DNA of 39,887 bases, taken from a virus. Shown here in pieces: positions 16,555 to 24,562 of this stretch (position 1 is its first letter; each line of letters starts with the position of its first letter). The notes beneath the pieces are model-generated. The model saw nothing but the letters and a program-made list of their open reading frames with translations, did no database searches and was not told the origin of the DNA. Location of the stretch: the IMG/VR virus record IMGVR_UViG_3300045738_000594, positions 1 to 39,887 of that record; one strand, 5' to 3'. The translations under genes were made by a program, and so were the position numbers.

Positions 16555-17483
16555 ACTCTCCTTTGATCTTCGCCTACGATAGGCTCTGTGCCGTGGAGGA
16601 CTTCATTGATTTCCGCCACGCGGTCGAGAACTTTCTGGTCGCCCCAGTACTTGGTCTGGGCGTCCGGTCCCTCGGCCAATTTCATCAGGTCTTCCAACTC
16701 TCCTTCAAGACTACCGACCTGTTTCTCATTCATGCCGGTCCTCAATGGATCGGCGATTATCCGGCGACCGGCCCGCGACATGGCGAACAGCATCACCGGG
16801 TGATCCATCAGGAAGCGGCCATTGGCAAGCTCGATGCTCTTGGCCTCCTCCATGAACTCGCCCCAGATTTCTTCGTTGTTGGCGAACTGGATCGCGGCGG
16901 CCTTGTAGTTGTCGTAGTTTACCCCCCACCGCTCTCGGAGCTTCTTGTCAGTATCGGCGGCGAAGTCGTCGTCCATCTTCTTGGTCGCCGCCTCGGCCCC
17001 CTCTTCGAGCTTGTTCCAGTCCTCGTTCAGGACCGCCGCCTGTCTCGGGGTCAAATTGGCCCGGTGGAAGGTATTCTGCATGGTGGCGACGAAGTTCTCA
17101 TCGGGGGTGATTCCCTCGCCGGGCTTCAACTCGTAGCCGGTCGCCTCGGAGGGAATGCCCATCGCCTTGCGGTATTCGCCGAGTTGGTCCTCGGTGGGTT
17201 CGTCGGCCAGCTTCGGGACACCCTGCGCGATTATCTTGCGGGCCTCGACACCGGCCTTCGCCAATTCGATGGGGCCGTCGTACCGGGCCGCAAGCTCGGC
17301 GACCTCCTTATCGTAGACCGGCCCGCCCAGCCATTCCGGTGCGCCATCGATGACAACCGGCTCCGCTGACTTATCGTCGCCGACCGGCTCTTTGGTTTCT
17401 TCGGTTTTCTCGCCTTCCGTAGACTGCCCGCTTATCAGCGGCCAGTCTTCGGTGCCTTCAGCACCAGCCTCTTGTTCAGCCAT
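16551..17483 (-). CDS. Scaffolding protein
   Basis: A 310-aa, strongly acidic, mostly helical protein located between the portal-side genes and the capsid gene, the usual place of the internal scaffold. The N-terminal 50 residues are Glu/Gly/Thr-rich and disordered-looking. A PEWLGGPVYDKEVAELAARYD region and a following GYELKPGEGITPDENFV segment match the general pattern of podovirus scaffolds. The C-terminal helical part carries few basic residues. ATG 17483 was preferred over an adjacent GTG. The scaffold guides procapsid assembly with portal and capsid. Confidence 0.78.
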   Translation of the reverse strand: MAEQEAGAEGTEDWPLISGQSTEGEKTEETKEPVGDDKSAEPVVIDGAPEWLGGPVYDKEVAELAARYDGPIELAKAGVEARKIIAQGVPKLADEPTEDQLGEYRKAMGIPSEATGYELKPGEGITPDENFVATMQNTFHRANLTPRQAAVLNEDWNKLEEGAEAATKKMDDDFAADTDKKLRERWGVNYDNYKAAAIQFANNEEIWGEFMEEAKSIELANGRFLMDHPVMLFAMSRAGRRIIADPLRTGMNEKQVGSLEGELEDLMKLAEGPDAQTKYWGDQKVLDRVAEINEVLHGTEPIVGEDQRRV

Positions 17484-17850
17484 CACTCTCTCCTGTTGGT
17501 TTATTTTCCTCGGGTTCAGAGTGCGGGCTGAACAATGCGATTTCCGCGTTCAGTGCCGCCATGATTGCCGCCGCCACTTCCCGCCGTCCTTCGACGCGGA
17601 GGATGTAGTCGCCGGTCACCTCGTCTGGGGTCGTGGCAAACAAGCCAGCCCAGTCGAATATCTGATAAAGAACCCTCTGCCCCACCGGGTCCGACATGAA
17701 CACCCGGCGAAAGTCGGCATACCGCTCGTCGGCGGTGTACTCGTCTGGGAACCGGCCCCGCCGGATAAACTCCATGAAGGCCATGATGTCGGGAGGGGGC
17801 AAGGGGTTGGACTTTCGCAAGCCCCAGAAAGTAAATCCGTTAATAAACAT
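17476..17850 (-). CDS. Bbp19-like phage protein
   Basis: A 124-aa protein with the pattern FRRVFMSDPVGQRVLYQIFDWAGLF...EGRREVAAAIMAAL. This matches the Bbp19-like domain first seen in Bordetella phage BPP-1, found between portal and scaffold genes of many podoviruses. Start ATG 17850 overlaps the portal stop (TAATG). No membrane segment. The exact role of the family in assembly is not established. The acidic C-terminal tail probably does not form part of the domain. Confidence 0.7.
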   Translation of the reverse strand: MFINGFTFWGLRKSNPLPPPDIMAFMEFIRRGRFPDEYTADERYADFRRVFMSDPVGQRVLYQIFDWAGLFATTPDEVTGDYILRVEGRREVAAAIMAALNAEIALFSPHSEPEENKPTGESDG

Positions 17851-19550
17851 TAGAGGCCGCCGGTCGCCGCACCTTCAGGTGTGCCGGGAGCGGGCGGGCC
17901 GGTGGGCTGGCCTAGATCGCTAATCTGTTCGATTAGGCCGGATTGAGCCACCTTCGATCCGGCGTCAACCGCCATCAAGGCCTCTTCCTTCTGCTGTTGT
18001 TCGGCGATCTGCTGGTTGCGTTCCTGTCTCTTGCGGTCCCTGACATCGACCGGCACCAGCCATTTGGACGGCATGCCGGACGCCACACCCACATCGCGGC
18101 TGATCTGGTCGCCGTCGAAGTTGTCCATGACGGTCGGATCGGCGATGACATAGGGCTGGAGAACCTCTGCCGATCTGGCGGCGGCGGCGGCCTGAATTTG
18201 CTCTCTCGCCCTCTGCACCGGGCTGGTGTACTCGAAGCGCACATCCTTGCCCTTGAGAATGTCCGGTGCTTCTCGGAAGGACTTCAATTCGGCCATGATG
18301 GCGAAGACCTCATCGATGATGGCTCCGGTGTAGTCGCTCTCAAGCCGACCGAAGACGGGGCCAATCGTGCGGATAAACTCTTCTTTTCTTTCAAGCACTT
18401 CCGTAGCCGTCATTTGAGGCCTGTCTATTGGTAATTGCAGGATATTTCGGAAGAAGGCTTGCCAGATTTGTTCTCGGGTGTCGTTCTGCATTTCCCGCCC
18501 GATGGGGATTTGGCCGCCGGTCTTGAGGGCTTCAAGGGGAATGCGGCCCAGTCGCCGGGCGGCGTCGGCGTCGAAGTAGTTGATCCCCCCGGCGAACATC
18601 TTGACCCGGCCCATAATGCTGTCGTTGGCGACGAGGAGCGGCGGATCGGTGACCTTCTCGCCAGCTCGGAGGATCGTCCTCGCCTGTGAATTAACGGTAT
18701 TTGAGTCCGCTAAAGCTACCATTCCCGGCGATCTGCCGTAAATTTCATCTGCCGCGTTGTCCCATGTCGGCACCTGAAACGGGAAGCGTTTGAAGCCGCT
18801 TTCGCTGACCCGCTTCTCGCCCTTTACATCGATCCACTCGGACGACCACGCGAAGTTTCGGTTGTCGATCCTCCGCGCATCGCGGTCGGATCGCGGGGCG
18901 ACGGCCCAGACAAACTCGAACTCGTCCTCGCCCTTGCCTTTCTCCATCGCCTCCTTGACCAGATCGCCGACGTGACTGCCAAATTCCTGAGTGGCCTGAC
19001 GGGCGGTCTTCATGTCGCGGATATAGATGGCGTCCACATCGCCCTCGTTGTTGCGCTGGATGTAGGTGTTCTTGAGGTGGAAGGATCGGAACAGGAGTTT
19101 GTCGAAGGTGTGGCTGATGCCGGTGAAGAGGACGGCGGTCCCGAAGACCACGAGATCGAGATCGACCTCGCCGGTCGCCTGAAGGAAGCGGGCGCGGCGG
19201 TTGTAGAGGGCGGCAATCATCCGGTCCTCTGCATCCTCCAACCACAGCTTGACCTCGTCCAGATCGTTCAACTCGGGGTCTTCCGCCTTGATGGCGAACC
19301 ACCGCTCGGTCTTCGGCTTGAGGAGGCCGTCGATGGCAGAGGCGAGGTTCCTTGCCGCAAGGATGGGAGTGCCGTCGTAGCGGACGATGCCGCCCTGACG
19401 CCTCGATCCCTTCGCCTCCCTGACGGTGAAGTCGGCCCGCTTGGGAAGCATCAACTCTCCCAGACGTTGCCAGTGGTCGTCCCACACGCCCCGGCTAGAC
19501 GAGAGTTTCTCGAAGCGGTCGTGAATGCGTTTGAATGCCGTGTCAGTCAT
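17850..19550 (-). CDS. Portal (head-to-tail connector) protein
   Basis: A 566-aa protein that matches podovirus head-to-tail connectors in length and layout. It has an N-terminal FEKLSSSRGVWDDHWQRLGELMLP, a middle DLDLVVFGTAVLF core, RSFHLKNTYIQRNNEGDVD, a YGRSPGMVALADSNTVN segment and a late MTATEVLERKEEF helix, all typical of the family. The C-terminus is Gln/Ala/Gly/Pro-rich. The ring forms the DNA entry channel and docks the terminase and the gp11-like adaptor. ATG 19550 overlaps the upstream gene by 8 bp. Confidence 0.9.
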   Translation of the reverse strand: MTDTAFKRIHDRFEKLSSSRGVWDDHWQRLGELMLPKRADFTVREAKGSRRQGGIVRYDGTPILAARNLASAIDGLLKPKTERWFAIKAEDPELNDLDEVKLWLEDAEDRMIAALYNRRARFLQATGEVDLDLVVFGTAVLFTGISHTFDKLLFRSFHLKNTYIQRNNEGDVDAIYIRDMKTARQATQEFGSHVGDLVKEAMEKGKGEDEFEFVWAVAPRSDRDARRIDNRNFAWSSEWIDVKGEKRVSESGFKRFPFQVPTWDNAADEIYGRSPGMVALADSNTVNSQARTILRAGEKVTDPPLLVANDSIMGRVKMFAGGINYFDADAARRLGRIPLEALKTGGQIPIGREMQNDTREQIWQAFFRNILQLPIDRPQMTATEVLERKEEFIRTIGPVFGRLESDYTGAIIDEVFAIMAELKSFREAPDILKGKDVRFEYTSPVQRAREQIQAAAAARSAEVLQPYVIADPTVMDNFDGDQISRDVGVASGMPSKWLVPVDVRDRKRQERNQQIAEQQQKEEALMAVDAGSKVAQSGLIEQISDLGQPTGPPAPGTPEGAATGGL

Positions 19551-19761
19551 TTACGATTGCCGCCATCCTGTTGGGGGGAGGTCCGACGATGGGTTCCTTG
19601 GCCCCGACTACGGATGGGCCACGCTCTTTCAGCGGATTTGTTGGAGAAAACTCCTCAGTGACATCGCACCCTAGTCGGCCATCGGGATGCTCCGTTTCGG
19701 TAGCCGTCCGAATGATGAAGCCGTTGGTGATCTCTCTGATCTCAACGCTTTTTGCCACCAC
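19543..19761 (-). CDS. Small hypothetical protein, pre-portal
   Basis: A 72-aa acidic soluble protein read from GTG 19761 (GTG 19758 also possible), which lies behind AAGGTAAAC in the previous gene and overlaps it by 20 bp. The EIREITNGFIIRTATET segment could form a beta hairpin, and the C-terminus is Gly/Pro-rich. No family was recognised. The position just before the portal gene, with 8-bp overlap, suggests co-translation with structural genes. Confidence 0.5.
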   Translation of the reverse strand: MVAKSVEIREITNGFIIRTATETEHPDGRLGCDVTEEFSPTNPLKERGPSVVGAKEPIVGPPPNRMAAIVND

Positions 19762-19894
19762 GTTTACCTTTGTGCTTGAAGAACTGGACTTGCCGTTCCC
19801 GCTTCCTGATCCCGGCCTTGGTCTTGGCCGTGCCGAGATTGCGGCCTTTCTTCGATACGAGTTTGTAGCCGCCCTTGGTGCGCCTGACGACCAT
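19742..19894 (-). CDS. Very small basic protein (50 aa)
   Basis: A 50-aa gene whose ATG 19894 overlaps the TAA of the preceding small gene (TAATG). The protein carries GYKLVSKKGRNLGTAKTKAG and then a very basic stretch, RKRERQVQFFKHKGKRGGKKR. This pattern (K-G-R-x-L-G-T-x-x-T, then Arg/Lys-rich ending with F-K-H) is familiar from small podovirus proteins of unknown role. It may bind DNA or RNA. It was short enough to be missed by ordinary length cut-offs. Confidence 0.72.
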   Translation of the reverse strand: MVVRRTKGGYKLVSKKGRNLGTAKTKAGIRKRERQVQFFKHKGKRGGKKR

Positions 19895-20010
19895 TACTTC
19901 TTCTTGCGGCTCTTGGCCCTGCTTCCGCGTTTCTTCGATGCCCCCCGGCGGGTTGGCCTTGGCCCCTTGGAAACGGATTTAAGGGTAGCCATCTTAACGT
20001 GTTTTGGCAT
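19894..20010 (-). CDS. Tiny protamine-like basic protein (38 aa)
   Basis: A 38-aa gene with an excellent AGGAGG site five bases before ATG 20010. About two fifths of its residues are Lys or Arg, ending in KKRGSRAKSRKKK. It has no hydrophobic segment. It is coupled to the following basic protein. Charge alone suggests DNA or RNA binding, perhaps in the capsid or during packaging, but that is speculation. Confidence 0.7.
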   Translation of the reverse strand: MPKHVKMATLKSVSKGPRPTRRGASKKRGSRAKSRKKK

Positions 20011-20019
20011 CGGGGCCTC

Positions 20020-20331
20020 CTAATGATAGCTGATGGTCAGGCCGGTGACATTGGCGAAGGTGACGTGGAGGTCGTTCTCGAACTCCTTGCCGGGGAACGG
20101 GAACGCGATGTTGTTCTGGCTGTTTGTCGCGCTATAGGTGGTGAAGAGGGTGGTGCCGCCGGGGCCGCCATCGCGCCAAATGACCGTACCGGCGGTGCCA
20201 GCAGAGGTCTGGGTGATGGTCATCAAGCGGCATTTGCCGTTGACCATTGTCGCCGTCGCCGCCGTCGATTTGACATCAATAGCCTCTGGATGGTCCGACA
20301 TGTTGCCGAGGACTGTCTGATTTTGTGCCAT
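20020..20331 (-). CDS. Probable virion-associated protein (103 aa)
   Basis: A 103-aa Thr/Gly/Asn-rich protein with alternating beta-prone segments (CRLMTITQTSAGTAGTVIWRDG) and FPFPGKEFENDLHVTFANVTG near the end. It has neither signal peptide nor transmembrane segment. Composition is similar to the decoration-like protein at 14720-15331. The start ATG 20331 follows directly after the upstream stop. It probably is a small beta-sandwich virion protein (inference from composition and neighbours). Confidence 0.6.
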   Translation of the reverse strand: MAQNQTVLGNMSDHPEAIDVKSTAATATMVNGKCRLMTITQTSAGTAGTVIWRDGGPGGTTLFTTYSATNSQNNIAFPFPGKEFENDLHVTFANVTGLTISYH

Positions 20332-20559
20332 TTAGCTTCCTAACGTGTCTGGTGTCGCCGCCACTTCCTGCGTCTGGATCAAGCCGGTCGTCCCGCCGGT
20401 AGAGGTGAGAACGGAGGCGCGGCGGCCCTTGCGTCTTTTCTCGGCAAGCGCAACGGCCTTGCGCTGGGCCTCGACCGCCGGATCGTCACGGGTGGGCGGT
20501 GGGGGCAGGGGGGCCGCTACTGCCGCCGGGGGTGGTGATGGCGGGCTTAGAAATCCCAC
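20332..20559 (-). CDS. Pro-rich protein with GRRASVLTS motif (paralogue B)
   Basis: A 75-aa protein with a Pro/Ala-rich N-terminal third (FLSPPSPPPAAV), a helical Lys/Arg/Ala stretch, then RKGRRASVLTSTGGTTGL. The neighbouring gene at 20563-20796 has the same plan with RRGRGSIITSGLGTAA. Such paired proteins are common in environmental podoviruses near the portal gene; their function is not established. The spacing of 3 bp between the two genes suggests tandem duplication. Confidence 0.65.
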   Translation of the reverse strand: MGFLSPPSPPPAAVAAPLPPPPTRDDPAVEAQRKAVALAEKRRKGRRASVLTSTGGTTGLIQTQEVAATPDTLGS

Positions 20560-20562
20560 TTC

Positions 20563-20796
20563 CTATCCTCCCAGCGTTTCGCCGCCGACTCCGAGGGTTG
20601 GCGACTGGGTGACGGCTGTCGCCGCCGTCCCGAGGCCTGATGTGATGATGGAGCCTCTGCCCCTTCGCCGACGTTTCGCGTTGGCGGCGGCAACGGCGTC
20701 TACAAGCCCGGCGGTATCGGGCGCCGGTAGTGCCGGTGTTTCTGGCGGCGGCGGCGGGGGCGGCGGCGGCGGTGCGGGTCTATTTCCTCCACCCAT
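20563..20796 (-). CDS. Polyproline protein with RGRGSIITS motif (paralogue A)
   Basis: A 77-aa protein starting MGGGNRPAP followed by a run of about ten prolines, then a helix (DTAGLVDAVAAANAKRRRRG) and RGRGSIITSGLG. It is a paralogue of the next gene by layout. The polyproline tract is encoded by GC-rich repeats that invite slippage. Likely a flexible linker or tether in the virion (inference). Confidence 0.62.
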   Translation of the reverse strand: MGGGNRPAPPPPPPPPPPETPALPAPDTAGLVDAVAAANAKRRRRGRGSIITSGLGTAATAVTQSPTLGVGGETLGG

Positions 20797-20869
20797 GAAA
20801 AATCTCCTTCTTCAAGTTCAGGGGCGAAGTATACGCATTGTTGTGGAAGATGGTCAACAAACCCCAACA

Positions 20870-21253
20870 TCATGTGCCGAGGCCGGTTTCCTCACGACTC
20901 ATTGGGATGCTTTCCGGCGCTCCCAGTCTGGGCCGGAGGGAGACTGGGCCTCGCGCTTTCCTCCCGCCGGACTTGGCACTTGAGCCTTTGGTCTTCACGA
21001 CCGGGCCGGTGGGATCGGGCGGCGGTTCTGCTGGAGCGGCGGCGGCCACGGCGGCGGTAGGTTCGGGGGCGGCCACGGCGGCATCGGGTGCCGGGACAAA
21101 ATCGCCTCGGGCAATCTGTTGCTGTAGGGCCACCCTAAAGAGGTTGCCGAGGAACCCCCCTCCGGCGGTAGCGGCACTACTGGCTTCCAGTTCAGCCCTC
21201 GTCGCCAACCCACCAGTCTTCTGGCTTCTGAATGTCATTCCTGAAAAGCCCAT
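20870..21253 (-). CDS. Ala/Pro-rich hypothetical protein
   Basis: A 127-aa protein. The first 50 residues (MGFSGMTFRSQKTGG...NLFRVALQQQIARGDF) look structured. The middle is a low-complexity Ala/Pro linker and the C-terminus is basic (KTKGSSAKSGGRKARG). No strong ribosome-binding site is visible before ATG 21253. It lies among virion-type genes and is likely structural, but the family is not recognised. Confidence 0.5.
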   Translation of the reverse strand: MGFSGMTFRSQKTGGLATRAELEASSAATAGGGFLGNLFRVALQQQIARGDFVPAPDAAVAAPEPTAAVAAAAPAEPPPDPTGPVVKTKGSSAKSGGRKARGPVSLRPRLGAPESIPMSREETGLGT

Positions 21254-21265
21254 GCCGAAGTCTAA

Positions 21266-21487
21266 TCAGTCGATGATCTTTTGGTCAACTGCTTGCTTGA
21301 GGAGTTCGAGGGAGGCCTTGTGGCCGCATTCGTTGATCATGCCCCTGATCACCAGCGGACTGGGGTCCAGTTTGCCGGGATGCTGTCGCCGGTAGGCCAT
21401 CAGGGTGATCTTGTAAAGCCGGTCGATGTCCTTCGGATCGAGGGTGTCGATGAAATTGATAGGCACATCGTACAAGGGCAAGCTCAT
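21266..21487 (-). CDS. Small hypothetical protein after terminase
   Basis: A 73-aa helical protein starting MSLPLYDVPINFIDTL with a Cys/His-containing end (MINECGHKASLELLKQAV). Start ATG 21487 overlaps the terminase stop by 4 bp. Longer readings extend into the terminase gene in another frame and were discarded. No family recognised. Confidence 0.6.
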   Translation of the reverse strand: MSLPLYDVPINFIDTLDPKDIDRLYKITLMAYRRQHPGKLDPSPLVIRGMINECGHKASLELLKQAVDQKIID

Positions 21488-22932
21488 GCCGGTCGAACCA
21501 TGTCGGCGGTCGGTTGGTTGGCGGCATTGGCATATCCGGTTTTCGGCGTTGTCTTCACCAGCATCTCGCCCTTGCCGTAGCCGAGGTTGAGATACTGGCC
21601 CGCTTCGGCAACATGGGAGTAGTGGTTCTTGTCCGGCTTCTCGGTGTACCGCTCGTCGCCCGCGATCCGCATCCGCCGGAAGCAGTATCCGCCCGCCATC
21701 GCCTTGCGGAGCTTGCGGCAGTTGGGCGAGATCACGAGGCCGGGATCGCCGTCTATCAGCCGCCCAAGGGGGACGGCGACGGCTTCGCGTCTGGGGGTAA
21801 AGAGATTTGTCTCGGTCGGGGTGAAGGGGAGGCCGTTGGCGCGGAGGATGTCGAAGACGGTTTGCTCGTCGGTCGGCGCACGTTGCGAACCGGCGGGATC
21901 GCCGTGCATGCCGCTGATCTCGTAGTCGTTCCAGTCGCGGTTCAGCTTCCCGACCAATGCCTCGGCGAACCTCTGCGCCCCGGCATCTTCCATGATCAAC
22001 TCGTCCAGCCACCTGATCTGGCCGTTGGGTGCCTCCTGTCCGATCACCGCCGCCGGGGTCAGGCCGAAGTCGGCCCCGACCTCGATGGAGATGTTGGGGA
22101 TCGGATCGATATCGATACAGTGGACGCTGTCGTTGTATTCGGTGTAGACCGGCTTGCCGTCCTGAACGAACCCGTACTCGGCCCCGAGGAAGACCTTGAT
22201 CCAGTCCTCCTTGTTGCCCGGTATCTGGTCGAGGTAGTAGCTCTCTGGGAGGTTCTCAAGGTTCTCGGCCCTCGGGTTTAACTTCCAGAGGTCACCCACC
22301 TTTATGACGCCGCCGGGCTGTTTGAAAAACGACCAGCCCTCCGGCTTCTCCTCCTCGGCCCGTTCATAAAGCCAATGATCCTCGTCCGGCATGTTGGTGT
22401 CGGCAAAGAGTCCGTACCATGTCGGCCCGCCGTCCTTCATGGATGGAAAGCGCCCGCAACGCGACCTCGCCATCCTGACGATGGGCCAGCGGACCTCGTT
22501 GATCTCGTTGACCCAGCACCCGGTGAGCAACATGCCTCTGAGGGCGTCCTCCACATTTGGGCCGTCGAGGGCCATGAAGATCACCTCGCAATGGACCGTG
22601 GTCCCGTCCGGCAACCCGAATTTCATATTGTGGTCCGGCGGGTGGCCCCACCGCATCTGGCCGAATTTATCGCCGAATATCTCGTGCCAGCTCTTGATCG
22701 TCGTCGTCTCCAACTCGGGGTAGGTCGAGCGGATCACCAGCCACCTCGAATAGCGGATGCCGTCATGGGCTGGTTCCTGCTGAACGGCGCGGATGTAGAT
22801 TTCCATAACCGCCGCCGTAGTCTTGGCCGATCCAATCGGACCCATCAGGAAGCGCATGCGGTCGTCGCACAGGTGGAAGTCCACCAGTGTGTCGCCCATC
22901 GGTTCATATTCGAGTTGAGCAGTGTTACGCAC
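21484..22932 (-). CDS. Terminase large subunit
   Basis: A 482-aa packaging ATPase-nuclease. Walker A is GPIGSAKT (residues 31-38); the Walker B-type strand with catalytic acid is MLLTGCWVNEINE (135-147). The RuvC-like nuclease domain begins at EVGADFGLT with Asp289, and a further acidic patch lies around GMHGDPAG. Start GTG 22932 was chosen because it follows GAGGAGG and precedes Walker A by about 30 residues; frame extension upstream lies within the preceding gene. It packages DNA through the portal, assisted by the small subunit at 23517. Confidence 0.88.
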   Translation of the reverse strand: MRNTAQLEYEPMGDTLVDFHLCDDRMRFLMGPIGSAKTTAAVMEIYIRAVQQEPAHDGIRYSRWLVIRSTYPELETTTIKSWHEIFGDKFGQMRWGHPPDHNMKFGLPDGTTVHCEVIFMALDGPNVEDALRGMLLTGCWVNEINEVRWPIVRMARSRCGRFPSMKDGGPTWYGLFADTNMPDEDHWLYERAEEEKPEGWSFFKQPGGVIKVGDLWKLNPRAENLENLPESYYLDQIPGNKEDWIKVFLGAEYGFVQDGKPVYTEYNDSVHCIDIDPIPNISIEVGADFGLTPAAVIGQEAPNGQIRWLDELIMEDAGAQRFAEALVGKLNRDWNDYEISGMHGDPAGSQRAPTDEQTVFDILRANGLPFTPTETNLFTPRREAVAVPLGRLIDGDPGLVISPNCRKLRKAMAGGYCFRRMRIAGDERYTEKPDKNHYSHVAEAGQYLNLGYGKGEMLVKTTPKTGYANAANQPTADMVRPA

Positions 22933-23197
22933 CGGGTTCAACCTCCTCGGGTTCGAGGCCGAGATAGGCCACGCTCTCGATGTAGGCGGCGTCGTCCTTT
23001 GAAATACTGCCGCTGTCTTTGAGTTGGTCGATGTGACTGAAAAACAGCATGATGTTGTTGTGGAGCTGGAAGGCCATGATCGCGGTCTTCGCCGCCATAT
23101 CGTTCTCGAACTCGTAGACAAGTTTAAGTCCGCCCCCGTGCAGGACGCCGACCGGCGGCTTAAAAGGCCTCTTCGGAAATTTCAGAATTTTTCCCAT
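22925..23197 (-). CDS. Small hypothetical protein between rusA and terminase
   Basis: A 90-aa protein with a basic N-terminus (MGKILKFPKRPFKPP) and a helical C-terminal part (QLHNNIMLFFSHIDQLKDSG). It overlaps RusA by 16 bp and the large terminase by 8 bp. Function unknown. The coupling with packaging genes suggests an accessory role. Confidence 0.6.
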   Translation of the reverse strand: MGKILKFPKRPFKPPVGVLHGGGLKLVYEFENDMAAKTAIMAFQLHNNIMLFFSHIDQLKDSGSISKDDAAYIESVAYLGLEPEEVEPGA

Positions 23198-23520
23198 GTC
23201 ACCCTCACCATATTTTTATCAGGAGCCAACGACCGCTCCACCTCGACGTAATCGCACCAGCGATCATCTGGAACCACTTGGGAGCGAACCATCGCATCCA
23301 ATATCGGCTTGACGAGGTTATCGATGTCACGCTTCCGGTCAACATTAGCCAGAATTTTGACCTTGTACGGCTTACCGTCCAGAGAGGGGGCGAGGTTGAG
23401 GAAGTAGCCCACATCCTTGAGCCACCGCTTGTACTGGGGGGATTTGTAGCGGTGAGAACCGTGGTGGGCATATAGGTGGTTGGTGCTGGGAGGGGGCGGT
23501 AGGTCAATATTATGGGTCAT
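23182..23520 (-). CDS. rusA: RusA-family Holliday junction resolvase
   Basis: A 112-aa protein, close to the usual RusA length (about 120). It has the N-terminal PPPPSTNHLYAH and the catalytic region RKRDIDNLVKPILDAM with conserved Asp residues, followed by VVPDDRW. RusA dimers cut four-way junctions; in phages they clear branches before packaging. Position between the two terminase subunits supports a packaging-linked task. ATG 23520 overlaps the small terminase end by 4 bp. Confidence 0.88.
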   Translation of the reverse strand: MTHNIDLPPPPSTNHLYAHHGSHRYKSPQYKRWLKDVGYFLNLAPSLDGKPYKVKILANVDRKRDIDNLVKPILDAMVRSQVVPDDRWCDYVEVERSLAPDKNMVRVTWEKF

Positions 23521-24164
23521 CCTTTGAATCCAAGGCTTCTGGCCCGAGCTTCTGGAGAATTATCGTCCTCAATCTCTTCAACTCTTTCCGCTGGCTCTCG
23601 ATGATCTCCCCCAACTTCTCCGATCTGTCGTGGTTCATCACCATCTGGTTCGTGATCAATTGTTGTGACATCCTCCAACTTCTCCTTACCCATCTCGGGC
23701 GTCCTGCGCTTCAGCGAGATCACATGCTCGACAATCAGGTTGCCGCCGCCGACGCCCTCGACCTGAAGACGCTCGTTGAACTTCTCGGGCCGCTTCGCCT
23801 TCGCCATCTGGATCAGGAGCGGGTCCGAGAACTCCTTGATGGTCAGCGGGATCGGCATTCCGTCCTCGCCCAGCATCTTCTCGCCGTTGGCATCGAGCAT
23901 CGGCCTGATCTCGCCCTGATAGACGACGGGCCGGTCCACCCCATCGACGCCCCTGCGCCACATCTCGGCCTCGACGGTATCCGCCGCCGTCTCCTCGGCC
24001 TCGTCCCAGAGGTCGGCGAAGACCTTGTCCTTCTTGCGGGTAACGTAGGCCGTCGATCTGACAATATTCACCTGACGGCATGCCTCGGAGACGTTGCCGG
24101 TGAGGGCGATGATCTGACAGAATTTCTCCCTCCGGTCCCACTCAAATTCAGGGGCTTTCTTCAT
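23517..24164 (-). CDS. Terminase small subunit
   Basis: A 215-aa protein with an N-terminal helix-turn-helix (LTGNVSEACRQVNIVRSTAY, then RKKDKVFADLWDEAEE), as in many small terminases that recognise packaging DNA. A middle segment with PLTIKEFSDPLLIQMAKAKRPEKF resembles the oligomerisation region in related phage proteins. The C-terminus is acidic and probably flexible. ATG 24164 overlaps the stop of the tiny membrane gene (TAATG). Confidence 0.78.
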   Translation of the reverse strand: MKKAPEFEWDRREKFCQIIALTGNVSEACRQVNIVRSTAYVTRKKDKVFADLWDEAEETAADTVEAEMWRRGVDGVDRPVVYQGEIRPMLDANGEKMLGEDGMPIPLTIKEFSDPLLIQMAKAKRPEKFNERLQVEGVGGGNLIVEHVISLKRRTPEMGKEKLEDVTTIDHEPDGDEPRQIGEVGGDHREPAERVEEIEDDNSPEARARSLGFKG

Positions 24165-24340
24165 TAACCCCCCCAGCCGTGCTTGAGGGCGTACATGGTG
24201 CAGAGCCAGATGCCCCAGACGCCGACCACGAGGAGGGTGTGGTAGACGTTCCAGCGGGTCTTGTACTGCATCTGGCTGGTCCTGATCGCCTCCAGAACAT
24301 CGGGGCCGGGATCGTCCGGCTGGTTAATCTTTTCCTGCAT
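24164..24340 (-). CDS. Small single-pass membrane protein (58 aa)
   Basis: A 58-aa gene starting at ATG 24340 behind GGGGGAAAG. The N-terminal half is soluble (MQEKINQPDDPGPDVLEAI); residues about 30-50 (VYHTLLVVGVWGIWLCTMYA) form one transmembrane helix. Its stop overlaps the small terminase start. Size and topology would suit a small holin or membrane effector, but no family is recognised. It lies far from the endolysin. Confidence 0.68.
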   Translation of the reverse strand: MQEKINQPDDPGPDVLEAIRTSQMQYKTRWNVYHTLLVVGVWGIWLCTMYALKHGWGG

Positions 24341-24533
24341 CTTTCCCCCTTATCAGTTTTTGACATGCGTACTCGGTCGCCCTGACGCCGCCGGGCCAAA
24401 TGAAAACCTTATTTTTCTTGAGAGTCTCGCCCATCGCCCGGCAATCCATCAGGCTGTCGTATGGATTACCCTCGATGGGAACGATCTGCCAGCCGGTCTG
24501 AAGGACGAGCATGAAGAGGATGAATTTTACCAC
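24324..24533 (-). CDS. Small exported hypothetical protein
   Basis: A 69-aa protein with a hydrophobic N-terminus (MVKFILFMLVLQTGW), probably a signal anchor or signal peptide, followed by a soluble domain with two cysteines (DCRAMGE and YACQKL) that could form a disulfide outside the cytoplasm. It starts at GTG 24533 behind AAGGAAATG. It overlaps the next membrane gene by 17 bp. Function unknown. Confidence 0.58.
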   Translation of the reverse strand: MVKFILFMLVLQTGWQIVPIEGNPYDSLMDCRAMGETLKKNKVFIWPGGVRATEYACQKLIRGKDAGKD

Positions 24534-24562
24534 CGCTTCATTTCCTTCTCTGTCCGTTCCAG

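Noticed and set aside
21488-22012. Arg/Pro-rich 5' extension of the small gene at 21266 on the minus strand
   Set aside because: It lies wholly inside the large terminase gene in another frame; the coupled ATG at 21487 explains the gene.
22933-23121. N-terminal extension of the large terminase
   Set aside because: Ser/Arg-rich translation that overlaps the preceding gene in a different frame; GTG 22932 with GAGGAGG fits the family start.
24148-24399. Minus-strand 83-codon Arg/Ser-rich frame
   Set aside because: It is the shadow of two coupled small membrane or exported genes (24164-24340 and 24324-24533) that have good start signals.
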